Positions 18,298-27,404 of a stretch of DNA of 64,000 nucleotides are shown in pieces. The position numbers were made by a program, and so were the translations under genes. A model generated the notes under the pieces. That model was not told where the DNA came from, ran no database searches, and saw only the letters and a program-made list of their open reading frames with translations. Each line of letters begins with the position of its first letter. The first letter of the stretch is position 1. Source of the DNA: an uncultured Clostridia bacterium (lineage in GTDB: Bacteria; Bacillota_A; Clostridia; TANB77; CAG-508); NCBI GenBank assembly GCA_947629855.1, contig CANRFI010000001.1:7910-71909 (forward strand), read 5' to 3'.

Positions 18298-20311
18298 ATG
18301 AATTACAAAATAGAAGGAGCCATTAGGAGAAACAGAAAGAATTTTATAATATTTGCAATACTATGGATATTTATTGCCATAGTATTTGTTTCGCCTTTTG
18401 CATATAGCTCTTATATGGCAGGATTAGAAGGAAAAATGGATTTAGAAGTGTTCTTCGAAACCTTTGGACAATCAATTACAAATCCATTTGGAACAATTGG
18501 AAATATATTTGCACAAGGTGCGGTAGGAACATATTTTTCAACATTATTAATTGTAACCATATTTTATAGTGTATTTTTCTTCATAGGATTTTTCCGCTCA
18601 GCACCAAAAAATGAATATTCTGACATTGAACATGGTTCAAGTGATTGGAGTCAAAGAGGAGAACAATATCAAATATTAAGCAGAGACAAAGGAATTATAT
18701 TAGCAGAAGGAAACTATTTACCAGTAGATAAAAGAGGAAATGTCAATGTATTAGTAGTTGGACGGATCAGGATCTGGTAAATCAGCTTGTTATTCAATAC
18801 CAAATGCATATCAATGTTTAGGTTCATACGTATTTACAGATCCAAAAGGAGAGTTATATGATAGAACAGCAGGATACTTAAAAGAGCAAGGATATGAAAT
18901 AAAAGTATTAAACTTAGTAAGGCCACAATATAGTGATGGATACAATCCATTAATGCATATATCATCTGAATTAGATGTAGATGTAATAGCAAATACAATA
19001 GTAAAAGGACAACAATCAGAAGGAGGAAAAGCAGATCCATATTGGGATGATATGGCAGAAATGCTATTAAAAGCATTAATTTACTATTTAATAGCTACCA
19101 GACCAGAAGAAGAACAAAACTTAGCAAGTTGTGCAGAATTAGTAAGAGCAGCAAATAACAATGGAGGCAGTAACTTACTTACAGAATTAATCAGTCAATT
19201 GCCATATGACCATCCAGCTAGAATGTATTATAAATCAATTGAAATAGCACCAGAAAAAACTTATGGTTCAATATTAAGCTCACTACAATCAAAATTAGGA
19301 AAATTTGATTCAAAAGAAATAGCAGAATTAACATCAACAGATACAATTGACTTTGAAGAAATAGGAAACAAAAAAACAGCAGTTTATGTTATATCATCAG
19401 ATACACATACAGCATATGACTTTTTACTAACAATATTCTTCTCTCAAATGATACAACAATTATATGATTATGCAGATAGAAATGGAGGAGCATTAAAAGA
19501 AAGAACATTCTTCATTTTAGATGAATTTGCAAACATTGGAAAAATACCAGACTTCGACAAAAAGATTTCAACATCAAGAAGTAGAAAAATATCATTTAGT
19601 GTTATATTACAAAATGTTGATCAGTTAGAAGCAGTTTATGAAAAATCATATGAAACTATTATGGGTAACTGTGATACACACTTATTCTTAGGAAGCAACT
19701 CATATAAAACAGTAGAATACTTCTCAAAAGCATTAGGTGAAAAAACAATAGGAAGGGACAGTGTATCTATAAATAGAGATAGGCAAAACTGGAAAACAGG
19801 AAAATCTGTATCAGACCAAGTAATGGCGAGAGCACTAATGACACCAGACGAATTACGTAGAATGGACAATGATGACTGTATAATTTATGAAAAAGGAATA
19901 AAGCCAGTAAAAGCAAAAAAATTCTATTATTTCAAAAAACCAATAGCAAAGAAAATGGCAGCTTTTGAAATCAGCCATAATGAAATTGGAGAAATTGATA
20001 GAGGAGTATGGAGAAAATACAATCCATATAATCCATATGTAGAAGAAAAAGACGAAAATGAAGTACAAAATTTAAAAGTAGAATCACTAGATGACTTATT
20101 TGAAGATGATATTCCATTAGAACCTAAAAAAGAAGAACAAAAAATTACAACACCTAAAATAGATATAGAAACACAAAAAGAAGAAAAAAAATTAGAACCA
20201 ACATTAGATTTAGAAGACTTTGATAATATACAAGAAGACAATGAAGAAGTATATGATTTACAAAAAGAATTAGAAGCAAAATTTGATGAACTATTTGGTC
20301 CAATTGATTAA
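18298..20311 (+). CDS. VirD4/TraG-like coupling ATPase, +1 shift at CGG 18763-18765
   Basis: 670 residues. Two membrane segments at about 17-40 and 80-105, then a motor domain. The zero frame reads GTT GGA CGG ATC and stops five codons later, exactly in front of the P-loop; skipping C18763 gives VVGGSGSGKSACYSIP. After it come VFTDPKGELYDRT, DPYWDDMAEMLLKALIYYL, FFILDEFANIGKIPDFDKKISTSRSRKIS (Walker B) and VILQNVDQLEAVY, hallmarks of TraG/VirD4 coupling proteins, then an acidic tail. No relaxase or other secretion genes are present nearby, so its job is open: a chromosomal remnant or a repurposed DNA/protein pump. Confidence 0.88.
18763..18766 (+). other. +1 frameshift site (CGGA) in the VirD4-like gene
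   Basis: Codon 156 is CGG after GGA. Skipping C18763 gives GGA, the second Gly preceding SGSGKS of Walker A. The zero frame is CGG ATC AGG ATC TGG TAA. Confidence 0.9.
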
Positions 20312-20319
20312 AAACCATA

Positions 20320-20347
20320 AAGGCAGGAGAACAAATCCTGTCTTATT
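20320..20347 (+). terminator. Possible terminator after the VirD4-like gene
   Basis: AAGGCAGGA (20320-20328) can pair with TCCTGTCTT (20336-20344) with one G-U pair. The following T tract is interrupted. Confidence 0.5.
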
Positions 20348-20415
20348 CTATTGCTAAAACTAACAAAATATAGTAAAATAAAATTCAAGAAACAAAAAAG
20401 AAAAAGGAGAAAAAT

Positions 20416-21502
20416 ATGAAATTTGTACACATTGCAGACTTACACATTGATAGACCATTTACAAAACTTTCAGATAGAGATATCTTAGGAGATTTACGAA
20501 GACTAGAACAGCGAAAGGCTTTAAAAAAAGTAATAGAATACATTAAAGAAAACGGCATCAAATATCTATTTATATCAGGAGACTTATACGAAAATAAATA
20601 CGTTAAGCAATCAAGCATAGAATATATAAACAACTTGTTTTGTGAAATACCAGAAACACAAATATTTATATCTCCAGGAAATCATGACCCATTTATAAAA
20701 AATTCATATTATAATAAATTCAATTGGAGTGCAAATGTCAAAATATTTAAATCACAAATAGAGAAAATAGAAACAGAAGATGCAAATATATATGGGTATG
20801 GATTTAGCGACTTTTATTGTACAGACTGTGGAATAGAAAATTTAGAAATAGAAAATAAGGATAAAATAAATATACTTGTAATTCATGGCACGTTAAACGG
20901 AGCATCACTAGAAGAAAAACAATACAATTCGATGTCAAGTAAAATGCTAAAAGAAAAAGGATTTGACTATGTAGCATTAGGGCATATTCATAAATTAGAT
21001 TATAACACAGAACCAAACCAAAAAATAGTAAATCCAGGTTCATTAATATCATTAGGATTTGATGAATTAGGTAAACACGGAATGATAGTGGGAGACCTTA
21101 CAAAAAACGAAATAAAATTAGAATTTGTTCCATTAGATGATGAACAATTTAAAGAAATAGAAATAGATGTAACAGACATTATCTCAAAAGAAGAATTAAT
21201 TGAAAAACTAAATAATTTAGAAATAAAAAATAATGAATACATAAAAATAATATTATCAGGAAACAGAAACTTTGAAATAAACACATACGAATTATTAAAA
21301 TATATGCAAAACGAAAGAATAATAAAAATAAAAAATCAAACAAAAATAGCAATAAACTTAGAAAAAATAGCAAATGAAAACACACTAAAAGGACTATTTG
21401 CAAAAGAAATGTTAGAAAAACTGAACCAAGAAAATATAACTCGGAGAAGAAAAGGAAATAATCGAAAATGCAATAGAAATAGGACTAAAAGCATTAAAAT
21501 AA
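20416..21502 (+). CDS. YhaO/SbcD-like DNA repair phosphoesterase, +1 shift at CGG 21442-21444
   Basis: A calcineurin-like metallophosphoesterase: HIADLHIDRPF (metal site 1), ISGDLYE, SPGNHDPF (catalytic His), VIHGTLNG, ALGHIHK and NPGSLISLGFDE. Near the C-terminus the zero frame meets ACT CGG AGA and continues as an Arg/Asn-rich tail to 21510; skipping C21442 gives GEEKEIIENAIEIGLKALK, an ordinary amphipathic helix, ending at 21502 (361 aa). Both frames end within 8 nt, so length alone does not decide, but the +1 tail is far more protein-like. It pairs with the following SMC-like ATPase. Confidence 0.88.
21442..21445 (+). other. +1 frameshift site (CGGA) in the YhaO/SbcD-like gene
   Basis: Codon 343 is CGG after ACT. 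The +1 tail is GEEKEIIENAIEIGLKALK; the zero-frame tail is RRRKGNNRKCNRNR... and looks non-biological. Confidence 0.8.
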
Positions 21503-21546
21503 AAATTTAAAAAACTAGATTTATACTAATAAAAGGAGAAGAAATT

Positions 21547-23469
21547 TTGAAAATAAATAAATTAAAAATAAATTCTTATGGAAAATTAAAAGAAAAACAA
21601 ATTGAATTTGGAGATCACCTAAATATTATCTATGGTGCAAATGAATCAGGAAAATCAACATTATTAAAATTTATAGTAAATTGTTTTTATGGAGCATCAA
21701 AAACAAAAAATGGAAAAGATATTTCTGATTTGGAAAAATATACACCATGGGTTGGTGAAGAATTTTCTGGAAAACTACAATACGAATTAGATAATAATGA
21801 AAAAATTGAAATATTTAGAGAATTTAAAAAGAAAAATCCACAAATATTCAATGAAAAAACAGAAGATATTTCAAAACAATTTAATATTGACAAAACAAAA
21901 GGAAACGAATTTTTTTATGAACAAACAAAAGTAGATGAGCAATTATTTTTATCAACAGTTGTAGTAAATCAAGATGAAATAAAATTAGAAAAACCAAATC
22001 AAAATTTTTTAATACAAAAAATTGCCAACTTAGTTGGAACAGGAGAAGACAATGTATCATTTCAAAGAGCAATTGACAGAATTGATAGATACAAACTAGA
22101 TGAAATAGGAACGAAAAAATCTAGGGAAAAGCCAATTAACATACTTAGTGAAAGAATTGAAAAATTGCAAAAAGATAAACAAGAAGCACAAAAATTCGTA
22201 GACATAAAGTACGAAATCGAAGAAAATAAACAAAATTTAAACCGTGAAATTTCTCAATTAGAAAATGAAAATGAACTTTTAAAAGAGATAAAATTAACAT
22301 ACGAAAATGAAAAAATAGAAAATGAAAAAATAAATTTAAAAATAAATTTAAAAAATGAAAATAATGAAAAAATAAATTCAATAAAAAATAAAATAGAAAA
22401 AATAAATTTAGAAAATAAAAATATCTTCGAAGAAAATAAAAAAATAAAATTAGAAAAAAATAAATTAAACAAAAAAATATTATTAATATTTTTATTTATT
22501 ATTCTAATAAATATTTTACAATTTATTTTTATTAAAAATAAAATATTCAATTATATTTTTTTACTTACAGTACCAACGGTTTTAATTTTTTATATATTTT
22601 TAAAAAATAAAATAAAAAATCAAGAAAAAAACATTAAAAATAAAACAGAAGAAATAAATTCAGAAATAAATAATTTAAATTATGAAATTAATTTAATAGA
22701 AAATAATAAAAAAGAATTAGAAAAAGAAATAAATGAATTAAAAAATAATTTCAATTTAAAAATCAATTTAGAAAAAGAAAAAATAAAAAATAAATATTCA
22801 AAAAAAATAGAAGAAAATAAAATAGACAATTTAATTAAATTAGAAAATAATAATATAGAAATTCAAAAAATAGAAAATGAATTAAATAATAAAAAAATAG
22901 AATTACACACATTAGAACTAGATTATAAAAACATTGAACCCAAATTAGAAAAACTATCAAATATAGAAGAAGAATTAGTTAACAACAATGAAAAAATGAT
23001 AGCCTTAGAAAAGCTTGAAAAAAGTATGGACTTAGCAAAAGAAGTTTTAAAAGAAGCCTATGAAAGGATGAAAAATACAGTTACCCCTAAGTTTACAAAT
23101 GCATTGTCTAAAAGCATAGAAAGCATTACAGAAGGAAAATATACACATCTAACCTTTAATGATGAAAATGGACTAATGGTAGAAACAGAAAATGGAAATT
23201 ATATGCAAGCATCACGATTAAGCATAGGAACTATTGACCAATTATATCTTTCATTACGACTTGCAATGGTAGAAGATTTATCAAAAGAAAAAATGCCAAT
23301 AATTCTAGATGAAGCATTTGCCTATTATGATACAGAAAGATTAAAAAACATTTTAAAATATTTAGATAAAAGATTTTTAAATCATCAAATTATAATACTT
23401 ACCTGTACAAACCGAGAAAAAGAAATTTTAAAAGAATTAAACATACCATTTAATTTTATAGAAATGTAG
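21547..23469 (+). CDS. YhaN/SbcC-like AAA ATPase with a membrane hairpin
   Basis: 640 residues. Walker A in IIYGANESGKSTLLKFI and an AAA_27-like N-terminal lobe; a long coiled coil of Lys/Glu/Asn from about 200; two closely spaced hydrophobic segments near residues 316-350 in the middle of the coil; coiled coil back; then the signature-like SRLSIGTIDQLYLSLRLAM and Walker B PIILDEAFAYYD. Bacillus YhaN has this same plan with its partner YhaO. The hinge of SbcC (zinc hook) is replaced here by a membrane anchor. TTG 21547 follows GGAGAAG. Codon use in the coil is extremely A-rich. Confidence 0.88.
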   Translation: MKINKLKINSYGKLKEKQIEFGDHLNIIYGANESGKSTLLKFIVNCFYGASKTKNGKDISDLEKYTPWVGEEFSGKLQYELDNNEKIEIFREFKKKNPQIFNEKTEDISKQFNIDKTKGNEFFYEQTKVDEQLFLSTVVVNQDEIKLEKPNQNFLIQKIANLVGTGEDNVSFQRAIDRIDRYKLDEIGTKKSREKPINILSERIEKLQKDKQEAQKFVDIKYEIEENKQNLNREISQLENENELLKEIKLTYENEKIENEKINLKINLKNENNEKINSIKNKIEKINLENKNIFEENKKIKLEKNKLNKKILLIFLFIILINILQFIFIKNKIFNYIFLLTVPTVLIFYIFLKNKIKNQEKNIKNKTEEINSEINNLNYEINLIENNKKELEKEINELKNNFNLKINLEKEKIKNKYSKKIEENKIDNLIKLENNNIEIQKIENELNNKKIELHTLELDYKNIEPKLEKLSNIEEELVNNNEKMIALEKLEKSMDLAKEVLKEAYERMKNTVTPKFTNALSKSIESITEGKYTHLTFNDENGLMVETENGNYMQASRLSIGTIDQLYLSLRLAMVEDLSKEKMPIILDEAFAYYDTERLKNILKYLDKRFLNHQIIILTCTNREKEILKELNIPFNFIEM

Positions 23470-23489
23470 CTAAAAACTTATCTTTCTAG

Positions 23490-23518
23490 TTGAATAAATA
23501 GAAAAAATGTAGTATAAT
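23490..23518 (+). promoter_or_regulatory. Putative promoter of prfA
   Basis: TTGAAT (23490-23495), 17-bp spacer, TATAAT (23513-23518), about 40 bp before ATG 23559. Confidence 0.6.
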
Positions 23519-23558
23519 AATTTAGCAAAACGAGAATACAGATAAAAGGAGAATTTTT

Positions 23559-24621
23559 ATGTTTGATAAATTAGAAATGGTTGAAAAAAGATATGATGAA
23601 CTAACCAATTTAATTTCAGACCCACAAGTAATTTCTAACCAAGAAGAATGGCGCAAATTAATGAAAGAACATGCTGAAATTGAAGAAATTGTATTAAAAT
23701 ATAGAGAATATAAAAAAGTAAAAAATGAAATGAATGATGCAGAAGAACTATTAAAAGACCCAGAAATGAAAGAACTTGCAGAACAAGAATACTATGAGAA
23801 TAAAGAAAAATTACCTAAAATAGAAGAAGAACTAAAAGTTTTATTAATACCAAAAGATCCAGATGATGACAAAAATATAATATGTGAAATCAGAGGTGGA
23901 GCAGGAGGAGAAGAAGCAGCATTATTTGCAGGAACACTTTATAGAATGTATACAATGTATGCAGAAAAGAAACATTGGAAACTAGAAGTATTAAACGAAA
24001 ACGAAACGGGATTAGGTGGATATAAAGAAATATCATTTATGATAACAGGAAAAGGCGTATATAGCAGACTAAAATTTGAAAGTGGAGTTCATAGAGTACA
24101 AAGAGTTCCAGACACAGAAAGCAGTGGCAGAATCCATACATCAACAGCAACTGTTGCAGTATTACCAGTAGTAGAAGATGTAGAAATTGAAATAAATCCA
24201 GCGGATATCAAAATGGAAGTATATAGAGCTTCACGGAGCAGGAGGCCAACACATTAACAAAACTTCATCAGCCGTAAGATTAATACACGAACCAACAGGA
24301 ATTGTAGTAGAATGTCAAACAGAAAGATCGCAATTCCAAAACAAAGACAATGCAATGAAAATGCTTCGTACAAAATTATATGAAATAGAAAAACAAAAGC
24401 AGGACAGTGAAATAACAAATGCAAGACGTCTACAAGTTGGATCAGGAGAAAGAAGTGAAAAAATAAGAACATACAATTATCCTCAAGGTAGAATAACAGA
24501 CCATAGAATAGGTTTAAGCATTTATCAAATGGAAAATTTCTTAAATGGAGACCTTGATGAAATGATTGATAACTTAATAGCAGCAGATAGAGCAGAAAGA
24601 CTAAAAGGTGAAGAAGATTAA
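23559..24621 (+). CDS. prfA: Peptide chain release factor 1, +1 shift at CGG 24234-24236
   Basis: RF1 ends translation at UAA/UAG and is normally essential. 353 residues. Visible: [16 protein letters not shown], the codon-recognition region [23 protein letters not shown], then [18 protein letters not shown] with the catalytic GGQ. The zero frame reads GCT TCA CGG AGC and stops seven codons on, before GGQ; skipping C24234 gives GGA, the Gly of SGAGGQ. Without the shift the protein would lack peptidyl-hydrolysis activity. It is RF1 and not RF2: the tripeptide lies in PDT, and there is no SPF motif. It has its own promoter and terminator. Confidence 0.95.
24234..24237 (+). other. +1 frameshift site (CGGA) in prfA
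   Basis: Codon 226 is CGG after TCA. Skipping C24234 gives GGA and then GCA GGA GGC CAA, i.e. AGGQ. The position is strongly conserved Gly in release factors. The zero frame terminates at 24255-24257. Confidence 0.93.
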
Positions 24622-24628
24622 AATAACA

Positions 24629-24662
24629 AAATGGTAGATTAGAATCAATCTACCATTTTTAA
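24629..24662 (+). terminator. Rho-independent terminator after prfA
   Basis: AAATGGTAGATT (24629-24640) / AATCTACCATTT (24647-24658) with a T run. Confidence 0.85.
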
Positions 24663-24682
24663 AATATTATTTAAAATTCAAA

Positions 24683-25126
24683 TTACTCATTTGTAACATC
24701 AGAAACTTCTAATGAAGATGTACAATGTGGACATCTTGTAGCCTTTACATTGATTTCAGAATAACAATGAGGGCATAACTTTGTAGTAGGTTCTTCTGGC
24801 TCTTTATCATCAATATCAGTTCCAACAAGTTCTTTTGCTTTATTATTTAATTTAGTAAATGTTCTAATAGCTATAAAAATAGAAAAAGCTATAATTAAAA
24901 AGTCAACAATTGTAGTAATAAAAGAACCATATTTTATAGCTGAGTTGCCAATAGTAAGAGTTAAATCATCAAAAGAAACTCTTCCTGTAAAAATTGCAAC
25001 TAATGGCATAATAATATCATTAACAAGAGAAGTTACAATTTTTTGAAAAGCTCCACCGACAATTACACCAATTGCCATATCAAATATGTTTCCTTTTGTG
25101 GCAAATTCTTTAAATTCTTTTAACAT
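24683..25126 (-). CDS. mscL: Large-conductance mechanosensitive channel with a C-terminal zinc ribbon
   Basis: 147 residues. FKEFATKGNIFDMAIGVIVGGAFQKIVTSLVNDIIMPLV is the canonical first helix, and GSFITTIVDFLIIAFSIFIAIR the second. After the usual helical tail an extra segment carries CPHC-x10-CPHC, a four-cysteine zinc ribbon absent from E. coli MscL. The channel relieves turgor during hypo-osmotic shock; the ribbon's role is unknown. ATG 25126 is chosen because GGAG lies 8 nt upstream; a GTG at 25135 overlaps the ribosome-binding site. Confidence 0.93.
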   Translation of the reverse strand: MLKEFKEFATKGNIFDMAIGVIVGGAFQKIVTSLVNDIIMPLVAIFTGRVSFDDLTLTIGNSAIKYGSFITTIVDFLIIAFSIFIAIRTFTKLNNKAKELVGTDIDDKEPEEPTTKLCPHCYSEINVKATRCPHCTSSLEVSDVTNE

Positions 25127-25295
25127 TTTCTTCACTCCTTCGACAATATTTTACACTAAATGGTAAAAAAAGTCAATAATATGTAAACAAGAATAAGTTT
25201 ATATAAATAATTTAAGCTATGTTATAATAAATTAGAAAAAAATTGTAACAAAATAATAAAAAAAGACACTAATAAAATAAAAGGAGGAAAATGTT

Positions 25296-25784
25296 ATGCA
25301 GGATATAACTGAAATATATAATAAATACGGTAAAATGGTATACAAATATATATTCTGCTTAACTAGAAATGAGGATATAACTGAAGAAATAGTCCAAGAA
25401 ACTTTTTTAATTGCTGTCGAAAATATAAATAAATTTAAAGGTAATTGTAAAATATCTACTTGGCTGTGTCAAATTAGTAAATACATTTGGTATAAAAGAT
25501 TAAAAAAAGAAAAATCAAAAAGGGAAATTCCATTAGATACAATACAAAATTCATTGTTATATGATGAATCCGTAGAAGAAGCAATTTGTAAAAAAGAAAA
25601 TAAAATTCAATTATTTAAAAAATTGCAAACTTTTGACGAAGACACCAAAAACGTTATGTACTTAAGAATTTTAGGTAATTTTGAATATAGTGAAATAGCA
25701 GAAATAATGGATAAAACCTCAAACTGGGCAAGAGTAGTATTTTTTCGTGGCAAACAAAAATTAAAGGAGGAATTTGATAAATGA
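25296..25784 (+). CDS. ECF-type RNA polymerase sigma factor
   Basis: 162 residues. Sigma region 2 at 5-70 (YNKYGKMVYKYIFCLTRNEDITEEIVQETFLIAVENINKF, then STWLCQISKYIWYKRLKK) and region 4 at 105-160 (VMYLRILGNFEYSEIAEIMDKTSNWARVVFFRGKQKL). AAAGGAGGAAAATGTT precedes ATG. It overlaps the next gene by 4 nt (ATGA), the classical sigma/anti-sigma coupling. Confidence 0.92.
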   Translation: MQDITEIYNKYGKMVYKYIFCLTRNEDITEEIVQETFLIAVENINKFKGNCKISTWLCQISKYIWYKRLKKEKSKREIPLDTIQNSLLYDESVEEAICKKENKIQLFKKLQTFDEDTKNVMYLRILGNFEYSEIAEIMDKTSNWARVVFFRGKQKLKEEFDK

Positions 25785-26422
25785 AAAACGAATGTGATAT
25801 CGTAAAAGACTTACTATTTAGTTATAATGATGGTGTCTTAAGTGCTACATCTAAAAAATTAGTAGAACAACATTTAAGCAATTGTAAAAATTGTAAAAAT
25901 GTTTTAAAAGAGATAAAACAGGATAATAATGAACAAAGCAAAATAATAAAAGAAATAGACATTTTAAAAAATGTAAAAAAGAAATTAGTTAATAAAAATG
26001 TTGTGATAATTGTTAGTGTAATATTATTGCTATTAATAATCATATTTAATATATTAGTATTTTATAATTACAATAAAATTGCATCTACAATGGAAATATA
26101 CTTAAAAGATAACATATCAAAACAAGAAATAGAAGATATAAAAAATAAAATAACTGAAAATAGTACTGATTCAGAAATAGAATATATTTCAAAAGAACAA
26201 TCACTAGAAAGAATGAAAGAGAAGTTTGAAGGTAAAACTAATATTATTAACAATTTAAACGAACAAAACAATCATTTACCAGCATTTATTGAAATAAAAA
26301 CTAATACAGAAATCGAGCAATTAGTATCAATTATACAAGATATGCCAGGAATAGAACATATATCTACTTATACAAATATAAATCCTTATATATCATTTAT
26401 ATATCAAACTTTTATAAATTAA
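25781..26422 (+). CDS. Anti-sigma factor: zinc-finger domain, membrane helix and FtsX-like outer domain
   Basis: 213 residues. The N-terminus has the anti-sigma zinc-finger pattern C5..H30-x3-C34-x2-C37 (EQHLSNCKNC). A membrane helix spans about 69-92. The outer domain (EIYLKDNISKQEIEDIKNKI..SEIEYISKEQSLERMKEKF..LPAFIEIKTNTEIEQLVSIIQDMPGIEHI) closely follows the pattern of the FtsX extracellular domain. FtsX itself has four membrane helices, so this is a fusion-like architecture, possibly sensing at the cell wall. The FtsX assignment is by pattern and needs a profile search. Confidence 0.8.
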   Translation: MKNECDIVKDLLFSYNDGVLSATSKKLVEQHLSNCKNCKNVLKEIKQDNNEQSKIIKEIDILKNVKKKLVNKNVVIIVSVILLLLIIIFNILVFYNYNKIASTMEIYLKDNISKQEIEDIKNKITENSTDSEIEYISKEQSLERMKEKFEGKTNIINNLNEQNNHLPAFIEIKTNTEIEQLVSIIQDMPGIEHISTYTNINPYISFIYQTFIN

Positions 26423-26461
26423 GTAGCTAACAATAACAAATACGTATTTTAAAGCTTAAAT

Positions 26462-26490
26462 TTGAAAAAAAACTTAAAATATGTTATAAT
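26462..26490 (+). promoter_or_regulatory. Promoter of the riboswitch-controlled gene
   Basis: TTGAAA (26462-26467), 17-bp spacer, TATAAT (26485-26490). Confidence 0.7.
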
Positions 26491-26505
26491 ATATGTAGAT
26501 GTAAA

Positions 26506-26590
26506 AAGCAAAATAAACGAAAGTTTATGACGCAAAGCCATAGGTCTAAAAGTTCAAATAGAACTTATGATTGCTAGGTTGCCTTCCAAA
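26506..26590 (+). ncRNA. Cyclic di-GMP-I (GEMM) riboswitch
   Basis: The aptamer core is present: ATAAAC-GAAA-GTTTAT helix with a GNRA tetraloop, GACGCAAAGCCATAGGTCTAA, a variable hairpin (AGTTC/GAACT) and ATTGCTAGGTTGCC, the tetraloop receptor end. The conserved G and C that contact the ligand lie in these blocks. Downstream CCTTCC (26583-26588) can pair with GGGAGG (26599-26604), the ribosome-binding site, just before TTTTTT, giving a terminator or SD-sequestering stem. The direction of control is not certain. Confidence 0.9.
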
Positions 26591-26612
26591 ATAAAAAAGG
26601 GAGGTTTTTTAT

Positions 26613-27242
26613 ATGAAAAAGAAAATTTTGATTGCAATTGGTATAATTGTTTTAATAATAGGAATTATCATACTTGTTAGATTTAGTATCTATATGGATT
26701 TAGATAAAAAATATGATGAAATGAATGCTAAAAACAATTATTACTTTCACTCAGAAACTGACACAACAGTTATGACTTATTGGAAAAAGGATAATATTCA
26801 TAAATTAAATATGAAAAGTGTGAAAGGTGAAGGAAATATAACATTTTGGAAAAATGAAGATACAGATGAATATTATATGTTTAACGAAACAAAAAATAAA
26901 ACGTATAGAAAATATGATGAAAATAATGGTATGATGGTAGAAAACTTACCATTAACAGGATATTACGTAACTCCAGAAAATAAAGTAAGCATAAGCTTAA
27001 TGTTTGCTATAAACCCACTATTCACAATTTCAAGCGGAAAATATGAAGATAAAGACTGTTACATCTTAGGATACTTAGAAGAAGGTAGTTCAACAGATTG
27101 GGTAGAAAAAGAAACAGGATTACTAGTACATGTAGAATTTGAAAATGGAACAAATCGAAAAATACAATACAGTTTTGACACTGTAACAGACGAAGATGTG
27201 CAAATGCCTAATATGGAGGAATATACATTATTAGAAGATTAA
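26613..27242 (+). CDS. Membrane-anchored extracytoplasmic protein under c-di-GMP control
   Basis: 209 residues with one N-terminal membrane segment (residues 4-26) and a beta-rich outer domain containing many Tyr/Trp (HSETDTTVMTYWKKDN.., DCYILGYLEEGSSTDWVEKETGLLVHVEFENG), reminiscent of LolA/outer-membrane-lipoprotein-carrier-like folds in Firmicutes. No firm family. Its leader is a c-di-GMP-I riboswitch, so expression follows the motile/sessile switch. It has its own terminator. Confidence 0.75.
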   Translation: MKKKILIAIGIIVLIIGIIILVRFSIYMDLDKKYDEMNAKNNYYFHSETDTTVMTYWKKDNIHKLNMKSVKGEGNITFWKNEDTDEYYMFNETKNKTYRKYDENNGMMVENLPLTGYYVTPENKVSISLMFAINPLFTISSGKYEDKDCYILGYLEEGSSTDWVEKETGLLVHVEFENGTNRKIQYSFDTVTDEDVQMPNMEEYTLLED

Positions 27243-27253
27243 TTATATAAAGT

Positions 27254-27288
27254 AAAAAGCATTTACCTAAAATGGTAAATGCTTTTTA
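27254..27288 (+). terminator. Rho-independent terminator
   Basis: A 14-bp perfect stem AAAAAGCATTTACC (27254-27267) / GGTAAATGCTTTTT (27274-27287). Confidence 0.88.
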
Positions 27289-27355
27289 TGTATGTGTATA
27301 TAAACTACGCTTATTTAATATTTTGTAACACTTATATAAAATTAAAAAATTCATA

Positions 27356-27384
27356 TTGAGTTAGCATATTTTAAATTATATAAT
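27356..27384 (+). promoter_or_regulatory. Putative promoter of the LytTR gene
   Basis: TTGAGT (27356-27361), 17-bp spacer, TATAAT (27379-27384). Confidence 0.5.
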
Positions 27385-27404
27385 AGATACAAGGAGATGA
27401 GATA

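Noticed and set aside
17473..20311. An integrative conjugative element
   Set aside because: Only a coupling-type ATPase and two small unknown genes are present; no relaxase, integrase, VirB4 or attachment repeats were seen, and the codon use matches the neighbours.
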